Below, in pieces: positions 1 through 5,938 of a DNA stretch of 7,057 nt (position 1 is the stretch's first letter; the number at the start of each line of letters is the position of its first letter). This DNA comes from Firmicutes bacterium UBA5388 (lineage in GTDB: Bacteria; Bacillota; UBA4882; UBA10575): assembly GCA_002409975.1 (NCBI GenBank), contig DHOO01000088.1, positions 35,652 to 42,708 on the forward strand, in the 5' to 3' direction. The notes beneath the pieces are model-generated. The model was not told the origin of the DNA. It did not search any database and saw only the letters and a list, made by a program, of their open reading frames with translations. A program made the translations under genes and the position numbers.

Positions 1-18
1 TAAATCAAAAGACAACGC

Positions 19-43
19 AAAAAGCCCAGATCTCAGAAGATCT
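19..43 (-). terminator. Possible weak terminator after the DUF2161 gene
   Basis: Read on the minus strand just after the stop codon, AGATCT (43-38) and AGATCT (33-28) can form a 6-bp stem around a TCTG loop. This is followed by GGGC and then five T (23-19). The stem is short and the T-run is four bases away from it, so it is a poor match to an intrinsic terminator. It is listed because it lies directly downstream of the only nearby minus-strand gene. Confidence 0.3.
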
Positions 44-50
44 TTACTTA

Positions 51-785
51 TTAGGGGTCCTCACTTTCACTAAGAACTTCCCCATAATAAGTAACAAGTT
101 TTGGGAAATATTTCAGTTCTTCTTTTCCTTTGTCACTAAGTTTATATATTCCTCGTTCTACCCTTTCAAACCACCCATAAAAGTTTTTATTTAATATTGA
201 TAAGGTCTTTTTCCCTGTGCCTAATGCTCTTAGTTCCTTTGGCGCTAATTGACCATATTTTTGTAAACAACAAGCGATCTGAATAACATTCTCCTTATAA
301 GCGGTCATTAGCTTTTTTCCTGCGCTGCCTCCTACATTGTAATTCCCATGTCGTCCTTCAATTTCCGAGATCAGGTTTTTTGCTTTCTTCTTCGTCGCCC
401 GCCTATTTTTTTCTCGATCGAACGGGGAAGGATGCAAGATAATATCTACTTCTGGAGTCTCTTCCTTAAAAGATACAGTTATTAGCCCTAATTCCAACCT
501 TCTTACGAGAAAACATAAATCTTTCCACTTTCTCGAGAAGATACTGTAGTTTGGTTTTTGAATGGCAATGTATACATCCTCCGCCAGTCGCTGACGTTTA
601 ACCGCCTGGATTAGTAAGTCCAGATTAAGACGGCGTTTTAATTCAATAATGATTAATTCATCATCTTTTGAGACAGTAATATCACAGTCTTTGACTTCAC
701 CATGCACTTCGTAACCAAGCTTTTCAAAATAGTCATATATTGGCTGAAATAATTGTGTCTCCCAGATTCGTTCCGATTCTTTCAT
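51..785 (-). CDS. DUF2161-family PD-(D/E)XK nuclease-fold protein
   Basis: Predicted cytoplasmic protein of 244 residues with a restriction-endonuclease-like core in its first 70 residues. E9 lies in an N-terminal helix, D35 sits in the strand CDITV, E48 and K50 form the IIIELK strand, and Q60 lies in the following helix. That order (E, D, ExK, Q) is the PD-(D/E)XK catalytic signature, and the N-terminal region matches my memory of the DUF2161 family. The C-terminal part (about 155-225) looks like a winged helix ending in GIYKLSDKGKEEL, which may bind DNA. Substrate and role are unknown. I chose the ATG at 785 because GGAG lies 6 bases upstream of it. The in-frame ATG at 797 has no ribosome binding site and would add four residues. 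The gene follows the membrane-protein gene by about 50 bp on the same strand, so the two are probably co-transcribed. The family call is fairly sure; nuclease activity is inferred from the motif only. Confidence 0.8.
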   Translation of the reverse strand: MKESERIWETQLFQPIYDYFEKLGYEVHGEVKDCDITVSKDDELIIIELKRRLNLDLLIQAVKRQRLAEDVYIAIQKPNYSIFSRKWKDLCFLVRRLELGLITVSFKEETPEVDIILHPSPFDREKNRRATKKKAKNLISEIEGRHGNYNVGGSAGKKLMTAYKENVIQIACCLQKYGQLAPKELRALGTGKKTLSILNKNFYGWFERVERGIYKLSDKGKEELKYFPKLVTYYGEVLSESEDP

Positions 786-835
786 TATTTGCTCCATTCA
801 GAGTAATAAGCTGTAAAATACAACTTCTAGTCCAG

Positions 836-1702
836 CTATTTTGTAGCCATTTTGATTTTTACTATTACATACCAACTTATGACGGCGAAACAAAACATGG
901 AAGTCATCATTTCTATAAAATGAGCCCATCTAACCATATCAGGAAAGAGGATATTGGGAATAATAAGGACTACCGCCGGACATAAATAGACCAGACATAA
1001 ACTGATTAGTAAGGCTTTACTCTTTCCCCTCATCATATAAACCAGTGGCATGATCGATAAGGTAAATAGAATTCCTCGCAAAAATTGAAAGGGATAGATA
1101 ATTGCATTTTCTTGATAATTAAGTATTAGTTTTTCAATAAAACTCGTTTTTATCGCATTTCCAGAATAAAACACTCTTACCTCCCGGAATTGCCAGGCAA
1201 TAAAATAACCAAATATAAAATAAACAGCAACATAACATAATCCGAGTATGATTACTTTTTTAACCAAATCCCTTGTCTCGATCAAGCTTTCATTACCCGA
1301 ACTTTTCCTCTCTTTTCCAAACATTTTAATGGATAATGGAACAGCAACTAATATAGGGATAAAATTAGTAAGCGCGATTAAAACAATATCCATTTTTGTT
1401 AAAATCGCGAACGCATTGCCAAAAAACCACGTTTCAATTTGTGTCATGAAGCAATAAACCATAAATAAGACAAACATTGTTCCAAAGAGCAGTTTTTTCC
1501 CATGCCAATTTGAATGTTTCACAAGGTATATAATAGTAACACAAAGCCATAAATTGTTTAAAAACAAAAATATAAGTGATGAAGGATCAGAGTTTGATGT
1601 TGCCGCTTTAAATGTTTCAGAATAGGGAACCAGGGCAGAACCAATAATAAATATAACACTAGCAACAAATACAACGAGCATCGTTTTGAATACTGTTTTC
1701 AT
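836..1702 (-). CDS. Polytopic membrane protein of unknown function
   Basis: 288-residue integral membrane protein that I cannot assign to a named family. Hydrophobic segments lie at about residues 8-26, 43-62, 70-90, 104-126, 147-168, 206-225, 232-253 and 263-282, giving roughly eight helices. A charged cytoplasmic-type loop (KERKSSGNESLIETRD) falls between helices four and five. The best-marked stretches are the loop after helix five (WQFREVRVFYSG) and the segment before the last helix (PDMVRWAHFIEMM), which read like conserved motifs rather than random loops. There is no signal peptidase site, ATPase motif or protease motif visible. The start at 1702 is supported by AAAGGGG on the minus strand with a 9-base gap. 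It is probably the first gene of a two-gene unit with the downstream nuclease-fold gene. The gene is more AT-rich than the signalling operon to its right. The membrane call is firm; the function is open. Confidence 0.8.
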   Translation of the reverse strand: MKTVFKTMLVVFVASVIFIIGSALVPYSETFKAATSNSDPSSLIFLFLNNLWLCVTIIYLVKHSNWHGKKLLFGTMFVLFMVYCFMTQIETWFFGNAFAILTKMDIVLIALTNFIPILVAVPLSIKMFGKERKSSGNESLIETRDLVKKVIILGLCYVAVYFIFGYFIAWQFREVRVFYSGNAIKTSFIEKLILNYQENAIIYPFQFLRGILFTLSIMPLVYMMRGKSKALLISLCLVYLCPAVVLIIPNILFPDMVRWAHFIEMMTSMFCFAVISWYVIVKIKMATK

Positions 1703-1816
1703 AAGATAAAACCCCTTTCTAAACTATTGTTTTCCCAAACATCCCGGTCTTAACTTGGGTGTTTATTAATTCCTTTAAACTTCTTTTATTCACAAGGCTT
1801 TTATGCTTCGATAGGT

Positions 1817-1927
1817 TTAGTCCTTATAAGCACAGACTAGCTTAAAATCTGCCCTTTCATACCCGTTTTCTTCACTAGGTACACCGTATTTTGAGCGATC
1901 ATTATAGTTATTCGCTTTAAAAACCAT
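1817..1927 (-). CDS. Possible small ORF, 36 residues
   Basis: A short frame begins MVFKANNYNDRSKYG and ends KLVCAYKD before a TAA. It is hydrophilic and mixed in charge, with a composition more like a folded protein fragment than random translation of AT-rich DNA. GAGAAGGTGGG lies immediately upstream, giving an AAGG core only 4 bases from the ATG, which is close for a ribosome binding site. An in-frame TGA lies three codons before the ATG, so it cannot be extended. I do not recognise it. It could be a real small protein, a relic of a larger gene, or chance. Confidence 0.25.
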   Translation of the reverse strand: MVFKANNYNDRSKYGVPSEENGYERADFKLVCAYKD

Positions 1928-1946
1928 CCCACCTTCTCAAGTTTTT

Positions 1947-1977
1947 CTTATTCTAAAACATACTAGCTTATTCTAAA
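1947..1977. repeat. Pair of 11-bp direct repeats, 20-bp period
   Basis: CTTATTCTAAA occurs at 1947-1957 and again, identically, at 1967-1977. The start-to-start distance is 20 bp, close to two helical turns, so both copies would face the same side of the DNA. They lie 20-50 bp upstream of the small minus-strand ORF and could be an operator for it. Chance in AT-rich DNA cannot be ruled out. Confidence 0.4.
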
Positions 1978-2230
1978 TAATTTGAAACAGGAGCGGATTT
2001 AGCTTGAAGACCAAGAAAACAATTACCTAAGCCTCCACGTCTATGGGTTCTTGACGAGGTTTTAACGTTTATTAGGAAAGAGCGCCGTAAGATTGGATGT
2101 TTTTCGGAACAAAAAAAGTTCTTTCTCGTTTGAATTAGTAAAGAAAAGACCAACTAAGTCCTTAACTTTCATCCGGAGCTAGCTTGCATAAGCCGCCATT
2201 CATGCGAGCAACCAGTAACAAGAGGTATTT

Positions 2231-2285
2231 TTTAATGAAATTTTAATCTTCGTCAAATGGATTTTGAAGGTTGTACTGCTACAAT
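2231..2285 (+). promoter_or_regulatory. Candidate OmpR/PhoB-type operator and promoter of the three-gene operon
   Basis: Four hexamers lie in strict 11-bp phase: TTTAAT (2231-2236), TTTAAT (2242-2247), TCAAAT (2253-2258) and TTGAAG (2264-2269). After the last there are 10 bases and then TACAAT (2280-2285), a good sigma-A -10 element. No proper -35 lies 16-18 bp before it. Hexamer repeats with 5-bp spacers ending about 10 bp before the -10 are the known layout of sites for PhoB/OmpR-class activators, where the bound regulator stands in for a -35. The predicted transcription start near 2292 leaves room for the ribosome binding site at 2303. The operon encodes a regulator of exactly this class, so autoregulation is the natural inference. 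Hexamers three and four are degenerate. Confidence 0.45.
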
Positions 2286-2302
2286 AAGGCCATATCAAAT
2301 AC

Positions 2303-2308
2303 AGGAGG
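2303..2308 (+). promoter_or_regulatory. Ribosome binding site fixing the start of the UBA-DUF4342 gene
   Basis: AGGAGG sits 8 bases before the ATG at 2317. An upstream in-frame ATG at 2257 has no such site and lies inside the candidate operator, so the start at 2317 is preferred. Confidence 0.85.
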
Positions 2309-2316
2309 TTATATCT

Positions 2317-2901
2317 ATGGTTGATTTTGAACTAGTTGAAAAACTACGTGAAAAGGCCAACATCTCATATGAGGAGGCCAAGGCGGCACTGGAAAAAACA
2401 AATGGTGATATCCTCGAGGCGATAATAAATCTTGAAAAGGAGAATCGTATCGAAGCTCCGAAAGACGGCGGTTATTACAACTCAAAGGATTCTGATCATA
2501 ACACTGGAAACAGCGCTCATTACAGGGATTCAAAAGGCGACTTCAGGGGAGCCGACGGTACATCATTTAGAGAAATGGCCCGCAGGTTTTTTAAATGGTG
2601 CGGCAAGCTGTTCAGTAAGGGGAACAGAAACAGCTTTGATATCTCCAAAGATGGGGTCAAGGTCATGAGCATTCCGGTCACCGTATTGGTACTGCTGTTA
2701 TTGTTCATATTCTGGCTCACACTTCCACTCATTGTTATCGGGCTCTTTTTTGGGTACAGATACAGCTTTGCTGGTCCGGACCTAGGCAAAGAAACCGTCA
2801 ACCGTACTTTGGATTCTGTTGCTACCGCGGCTGAAAATCTAAAAAAGGAAGTCAAGGTCAATAAAAATGAAAGAGCTGATGGGGAAAATCCTAATAATTG
2901 A
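2317..2901 (+). CDS. UBA-like/DUF4342 membrane protein, first gene of a two-component operon
   Basis: 194-residue protein in three parts. Residues 3-42 form a UBA/TS-N-like three-helix domain, with the typical run LREKANISYEEAKAALEKTN followed by GDILEAIINLEKE; this is the fold found at the N-terminus of elongation factor Ts. Residues 43-110 are a polar, glycine- and serine-rich linker. Residues 111-180 match the DUF4342 pattern: a GVKVMSIPV lead-in, a strongly hydrophobic segment at about 119-147, and an amphipathic helix (about 160-180) after it. The UBA domain is probably cytoplasmic and anchored to the membrane. Function is unknown for the family; UBA domains generally bind other proteins. 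The gene overlaps the response regulator gene by 35 bp (23 bp if that gene starts at its second ATG), which points to coupled translation and a shared role with the regulator and kinase. Domain calls are from memory of the families, without a search. Confidence 0.8.
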   Translation: MVDFELVEKLREKANISYEEAKAALEKTNGDILEAIINLEKENRIEAPKDGGYYNSKDSDHNTGNSAHYRDSKGDFRGADGTSFREMARRFFKWCGKLFSKGNRNSFDISKDGVKVMSIPVTVLVLLLLFIFWLTLPLIVIGLFFGYRYSFAGPDLGKETVNRTLDSVATAAENLKKEVKVNKNERADGENPNN

Positions 2902-3559
2902 GGATGAAGAGAAGATCGCGCGATTTCTTGAGCTCGAATTGGAATTCGAGGGCTATCAAGTAGATAAAGCCTTTAACGGAAGGGACGGGTTGGAGCTGGC
3001 ACAAACCTGCCCCTTTGACCTTATTCTGCTGGATATCATGCTGCCGGGCCTTAATGGGATTGAAGTGCTGCGCAGACTACGTCAATTCACCGATATACCA
3101 ATCATCCTACTTACGGCACGGGATACTGTTATCGACAAAGTCGCCGGACTGGATGGCGGTGCTAATGATTATGTTACCAAGCCTTTTGCCATTGAGGAAC
3201 TGCTTGCCCGTATCAGAGCTGCGCTTAGGAAAAGGGCGGCCAAAGGCTCCAAACCATCATCAATTCTTGTGTCAGGAGCATTGACGATTGATGTTCTGAG
3301 CCGTGAAGCACGCGTCAATAACGAGTTAATCGATCTGACAAAGCGTGAATTTGATGTATTGCACTACCTTTTATTAAACAAGAATATTGTCATTGAGCGG
3401 GAAACCCTGCTTGAAAAGATTTGGGGCTATGACTTCACAGGCGGAACGAATGCGGTTGATGTGTATATTAGATACCTCCGCGCTAAAATTGAAGAGCCGT
3501 TTGGGCTTAAATTCATTTATACGGTTCGGGGAGTGGGGTATATGATCAAGGATGAGTGA
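2867..3559 (+). CDS. OmpR/PhoB-class DNA-binding response regulator
   Basis: 230-residue regulator that would receive a phosphoryl group from the kinase encoded next to it and bind DNA. The receiver domain (about 5-120) has the acidic pair E12/D13 in IIEDEE, the phosphate-accepting D56 in LLLDIMLPG, T83, and K105 in DYVTKPF, so every residue needed for phosphotransfer is present. The C-terminal winged helix (about 132-228) carries the family's recognition region and closing wing, NAVDVYIRYLRAKIEEP and YTVRGVGYMI. It is close in style to ArlR-like regulators. The start is uncertain: the ATG at 2867 has AAGG 9 bases upstream, while the ATG at 2879 gives the more usual MGKILIIEDE opening with a weaker site. 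The 3' end overlaps the kinase gene by 8 bp (ATGAGTGA). Candidate binding sites lie at 2231-2269. Class assignment is firm; target genes beyond its own operon cannot be seen here. Confidence 0.95.
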   Translation: MKELMGKILIIEDEEKIARFLELELEFEGYQVDKAFNGRDGLELAQTCPFDLILLDIMLPGLNGIEVLRRLRQFTDIPIILLTARDTVIDKVAGLDGGANDYVTKPFAIEELLARIRAALRKRAAKGSKPSSILVSGALTIDVLSREARVNNELIDLTKREFDVLHYLLLNKNIVIERETLLEKIWGYDFTGGTNAVDVYIRYLRAKIEEPFGLKFIYTVRGVGYMIKDE

Positions 3560-5048
3560 AACAAATAATATCCGTATACCTAAAACGACTGACAAAACCC
3601 GTTCGTCCCTAGTTTTAAAGCTGAATTTGCAGATGCTGGCCAGGCTGTTTGCCGGATTTTTCTTCATCAACTTCCTGATCATAGTTTTGACGCTCTTTGC
3701 TACACTGTGGAAGATCGAAACTGGCGCCAGGGATTTGAGCGCTGCCTTTAAGTCAGCAATAGAAAATCAAGACACCCAAAGCTTGAAGCTAGGGAACTAT
3801 CAGATCTTGGTTGTGGATAAAATGCCAAAGGGATTCTCCCTTCCCTCTGTTATCCTAGAGCGTTTGCCAATGAAGCATAAAGGAGCGCTCAGAAGCTTCA
3901 GCATTGAAAAGCTCATTCCTGAAGCAACCATGAGGCTTGATGATTTACGGTTTAGAGAGAAGATAGGCCTGGTAAGGTATAACATCTCTTTTCTTGCTAA
4001 TGACACGGTATATCAGGTGAAGTATGCATTAGGTAAGGATCTGAGATTTTTTTTATCTTTGTTCCTCATTTTACTGGCATGTGAATTGCTGATCCTCATC
4101 GATAATATGGCTAAAGGGTCACGTCCGATCAAAAAAACGCTGAGGCCATTATCTGAACTGGCAGAGACAGCAAGGCGCCTCAATGAAGAGATGTCTTCCA
4201 TGCGGTCGGGCGCCAAGGGCTCGTATATAAAGGATATAGCCGGCGTGATCAGCAGTATCGATGCCAACAGGCTAGACAGTAGGATAGCTGTGGACCATGC
4301 GCAAAATGAGCTAAAGGATTTAGCTTACGCGATCAATGAGATGCTAAGCCGTATCAATGCCGCCTATCAATCGCAGGTAAGGTTCGTATCTGATGCCTCC
4401 CATGAACTTCGAACCCCGATCTCAGTGATTCAGGGATATATCAACCTTTTGGACCGCTGGGGCAAGTATGACCAGAAAACCATGGAAGAAGCGATCGATG
4501 CTATCAAAAGCGAGACCGAGAGCATGAAAGAGTTGGTAGAACAGCTTTTATTCCTCGCGCGGGGCGACAACGAAACCATACACCTTAATAAAGAAACATT
4601 TGATTTATGCGACCTGATAGATGAGATCGTCTATGAAACGCAAATGATCGATCCCAGCCATAATTATGAAGTAGAGATTAAAAAGCCTGCTGTGATCAAC
4701 GCTGACAGACAACTTTTCAAGCAGGCTATCCGTATTCTCATCGACAACAGCATCAAATATACGCCGTACGGCGAAAAGATCACGATTAGAGTCGCTGCCA
4801 CTGATGATGAAGCGCACATCACTGTTCAGGACAATGGCATAGGTATACCTACGGAGCATTTGGCTGATATCTTTGAACGCTTTTACCGCTCCGATGAATC
4901 CAGGGCAAGGAAAACAGGGGGATCAGGACTTGGCCTGTCAATCGCCAAATGGATAGTTGAGCGTCATGGAGGTCATTTTGAAGTCTTAAGCAGAGAAAAT
5001 ATAGGCACGCGAATAACAGTAATCTTGCCAAGTGGTTCTATAGTATGA
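3552..5048 (+). CDS. HAMP-domain sensor histidine kinase
   Basis: 498-residue membrane-bound kinase, the partner of the preceding regulator. It has a cytoplasmic tail (1-28), a first transmembrane helix (about 31-53), an extracytoplasmic domain of about 112 residues that should sense the signal, a second helix (about 166-183), a HAMP-like region (about 192-272), the dimerisation domain with the phosphorylated H284 in SHELRTP, and an ATPase domain. Kinase boxes are all present: N399 in ILIDNSIKYTP, D427-G431 in DNGIGIP, the F box in ERFYRSDESR, and G456-L462 in GGSGLGL. The HAMP region is longer than the usual 50 residues, with about 20-25 extra residues between its two helices (about 214-234). 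The start codon overlaps the end of the regulator gene, and no strong ribosome binding site lies close, so translation is probably coupled. The sensor domain resembles nothing I know, so the signal is unknown; cell-envelope stress is only a guess. Confidence 0.93.
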   Translation: MSETNNIRIPKTTDKTRSSLVLKLNLQMLARLFAGFFFINFLIIVLTLFATLWKIETGARDLSAAFKSAIENQDTQSLKLGNYQILVVDKMPKGFSLPSVILERLPMKHKGALRSFSIEKLIPEATMRLDDLRFREKIGLVRYNISFLANDTVYQVKYALGKDLRFFLSLFLILLACELLILIDNMAKGSRPIKKTLRPLSELAETARRLNEEMSSMRSGAKGSYIKDIAGVISSIDANRLDSRIAVDHAQNELKDLAYAINEMLSRINAAYQSQVRFVSDASHELRTPISVIQGYINLLDRWGKYDQKTMEEAIDAIKSETESMKELVEQLLFLARGDNETIHLNKETFDLCDLIDEIVYETQMIDPSHNYEVEIKKPAVINADRQLFKQAIRILIDNSIKYTPYGEKITIRVAATDDEAHITVQDNGIGIPTEHLADIFERFYRSDESRARKTGGSGLGLSIAKWIVERHGGHFEVLSRENIGTRITVILPSGSIV

Positions 5049-5147
5049 TACACCATAAACAGGAAGAATATATACGACATCACCTTATTAAGTGAAATAA
5101 AAAGCTGCCCCAAACCGCTAATTTGCAATGGTACCGGCTGTTTCATC

Positions 5148-5175
5148 TTAAAATGATATAAGTTTTGGATACAAT
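5148..5175 (+). promoter_or_regulatory. Possible sporulation promoter for the coat gene
   Basis: GATACAAT at 5168-5175 matches seven of eight positions of the sigma-E -10 consensus CATACAAT as known from Bacillus. The -35 candidate TTAAAAT (5148-5154), 13 bp upstream, is a weak match. Mother-cell expression would fit a coat protein, but the evidence is slight. Confidence 0.25.
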
Positions 5176-5219
5176 TCTTCTTTTTGTCCACACTACTGAT
5201 GGAGGTGTTGATAATAAAT

Positions 5220-5714
5220 ATGAATCTGACAGACAAAGAACGAACACTGCTTCAGGACCAAAAAAGCCATGAGAAAATCTGTGTCCAAAAGTATAAGGAT
5301 TATGCAAATTTGGCTTCTGACCAACAACTTAAAGAGATCTTTAATCGTAATGGCCAAACCGAACAGGAGCATCTAAACACGATCAATCAACTTTTAAACG
5401 GCCAAATTCCCAACATGAACCAGCAGAGGAAAAGCGGGTCCAATCAACAAGCCCAACAGCAAATGCAGCAACAACAAACTAATAACTTTCAAATCCAAAG
5501 TAATCTCACCAACAACCAATTCCAAGATCAGAATTTGTGTACCGATATGCTGATGACGGAAAAATATGTTTCCGGGGCTTACGATACGGCGATTTTCGAA
5601 TTCAGGGATCCCCAAGTGCGCCAGGTTCTTAACCATATCCAAAAGGAAGAACAGCAGCACGGGGAAGCTATCTTCAACTATATGCAGAGCATGGGAATGT
5701 ATAATCCACAGTAA
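5220..5714 (+). CDS. Spore coat protein, CotF family
   Basis: 164-residue protein of the coat F type, expected in the proteinaceous coat laid down around the forespore by the mother cell. The C-terminal half (about 105-162) follows the Coat_F pattern, from LCTDMLMTEKYVSGAYDTAI to EEQQHGEAIFNYMQSMGMY. The N-terminal half (4-64) is a related helical pair, and the two halves are joined by a glutamine- and asparagine-rich linker (about 65-105, including QQAQQQMQQQQ). Each half carries an ExxH motif (E48-H51 and E144-H147) in its second helix, recalling ferritin-like helical bundles. The start at 5220 follows GGAGGTG (5201-5207) with a rather long 12-base gap. Earlier in-frame starts (TTG 5184, ATG 5199) have no site before them. 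The gene stands alone, 171 bp after the kinase gene, and ends in its own terminator, so it is probably a single-gene unit unrelated to the two-component operon. Confidence 0.88.
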   Translation: MNLTDKERTLLQDQKSHEKICVQKYKDYANLASDQQLKEIFNRNGQTEQEHLNTINQLLNGQIPNMNQQRKSGSNQQAQQQMQQQQTNNFQIQSNLTNNQFQDQNLCTDMLMTEKYVSGAYDTAIFEFRDPQVRQVLNHIQKEEQQHGEAIFNYMQSMGMYNPQ

Positions 5715-5729
5715 AATGTTTCTTCGAGG

Positions 5730-5769
5730 ACAGGGCCTTGTCTGCAGGGAAAGGGCAAGGCCTTGTTTT
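5730..5769 (+). terminator. Intrinsic terminator of the coat gene
   Basis: ACAGGGCCTTG (5730-5740) pairs with CAAGGCCTTGT (5756-5766) in an 11-bp stem with one G-T pair and a 15-base loop. It runs into TTTT (5766-5769). It begins 16 bases after the coat gene's stop codon. The T-run is short but the stem is GC-rich. Confidence 0.8.
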
Positions 5770-5773
5770 ATAA

Positions 5774-5938
5774 AAAGATAATCCGCCTGACATTATCCTT
5801 CTTTTAGCTACCGAAATGCAACGGAAAGATCTCCTTCCCTTTAAAAGATTGGGTCTTCCTTTGGTTGTCCTGGATAGCAACTTCTCATCAGAGAAGATCG
5901 ATACCATTATTATTAATAATAATACCAAAGATCTATAG
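5774..5938 (+). pseudogene. Internal fragment of a LacI-family transcriptional regulator
   Basis: An open frame of 54 codons ends at TAG 5936-5938. The translation contains PDIILLLATEMQRKDLLPF, then LGLPLVVLDSNF, then IDTIIINN. This is the pattern of the first part of the LacI/PurR periplasmic-binding-like domain: a strand with DGiI, a helix, LgiPvVlvD, and a strand ending in (I/V)(D/N)N. The usual position is about residues 110-160 of a protein of some 340. The N-terminal helix-turn-helix and the rest of the ligand-binding domain are missing, and there is no start codon with a ribosome binding site (the internal ATG at 5816 has none). The piece begins right after the coat terminator and ends inside the last codons of the convergent hydrolase gene, so both ends are cut. 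It is a relic with no expected function. The family call rests on pattern recognition only. Confidence 0.65.
5906..5923. repeat. Perfect 18-bp AT palindrome
   Basis: ATTATTATTAATAATAAT is its own reverse complement and lies within the LacI relic, where it encodes Ile-Ile-Ile-Asn-Asn-Asn. A second small hairpin, CTTCTC-ATCA-GAGAAG, lies just upstream at 5881-5896. Neither is followed by a T-run on the minus strand, so I do not call a terminator for the hydrolase gene here. Confidence 0.5.

Larger units (their letters stand above)
1703..2316. other. Long AT-rich intergenic region between divergent units
   Basis: About 600 bp separate the minus-strand membrane-protein gene from the plus-strand UBA-DUF4342 operon. 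I see no complete gene of normal size. It contains a possible 36-codon ORF on the minus strand (1817-1927), two 11-bp direct repeats (1947-1957 and 1967-1977), and an open stretch of 41 codons on the plus strand (2008-2133) that reads like protein but has no start signal. It also holds the likely operon promoter and operator at 2231-2285. A 61-codon open frame on the minus strand (1968-2153, beginning at a TTG) has no ribosome binding site and lies opposite the plus-strand stretch, so at most one of them can be meaningful. The region has the look of decayed sequence plus a regulatory end. Confidence 0.6.

Noticed and set aside
740..985. Plus-strand open frame across the gap between the two minus-strand genes
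   Set aside because: It overlaps two well-supported genes on the other strand and shows no domain or start signal.
1726..1753. TTAAGA / AACAAT pair on the minus strand as a promoter for the membrane-protein gene
   Set aside because: Only four of six matches in each box, and the predicted transcription start would fall on the ribosome binding site.
1736..1763. Imperfect hairpin (AACATCCC / GGGTGTT) upstream of the membrane-protein gene, considered as a terminator
   Set aside because: The stem has a bulge and no T-run follows on either strand.
1968..2153. 61-codon open frame on the minus strand
   Set aside because: It opens at a TTG with no ribosome binding site, has a composition like antisense translation (many S, R, K, C), and lies opposite a more protein-like frame.
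2257..2316. Upstream in-frame ATG that would add 20 residues to the UBA-DUF4342 protein
   Set aside because: No ribosome binding site precedes it, it falls inside the candidate operator, and AGGAGG directly precedes the ATG at 2317.
5184..5219. TTG or ATG starts that would lengthen the coat protein
   Set aside because: Neither has a ribosome binding site, and GGAGGTG lies downstream of both, before the ATG at 5220.
5049..5219. Hairpin-like sequence around GGTACC after the kinase gene, considered as the operon terminator
   Set aside because: The arms pair only in short broken stretches and no T-run follows, so it cannot be supported.
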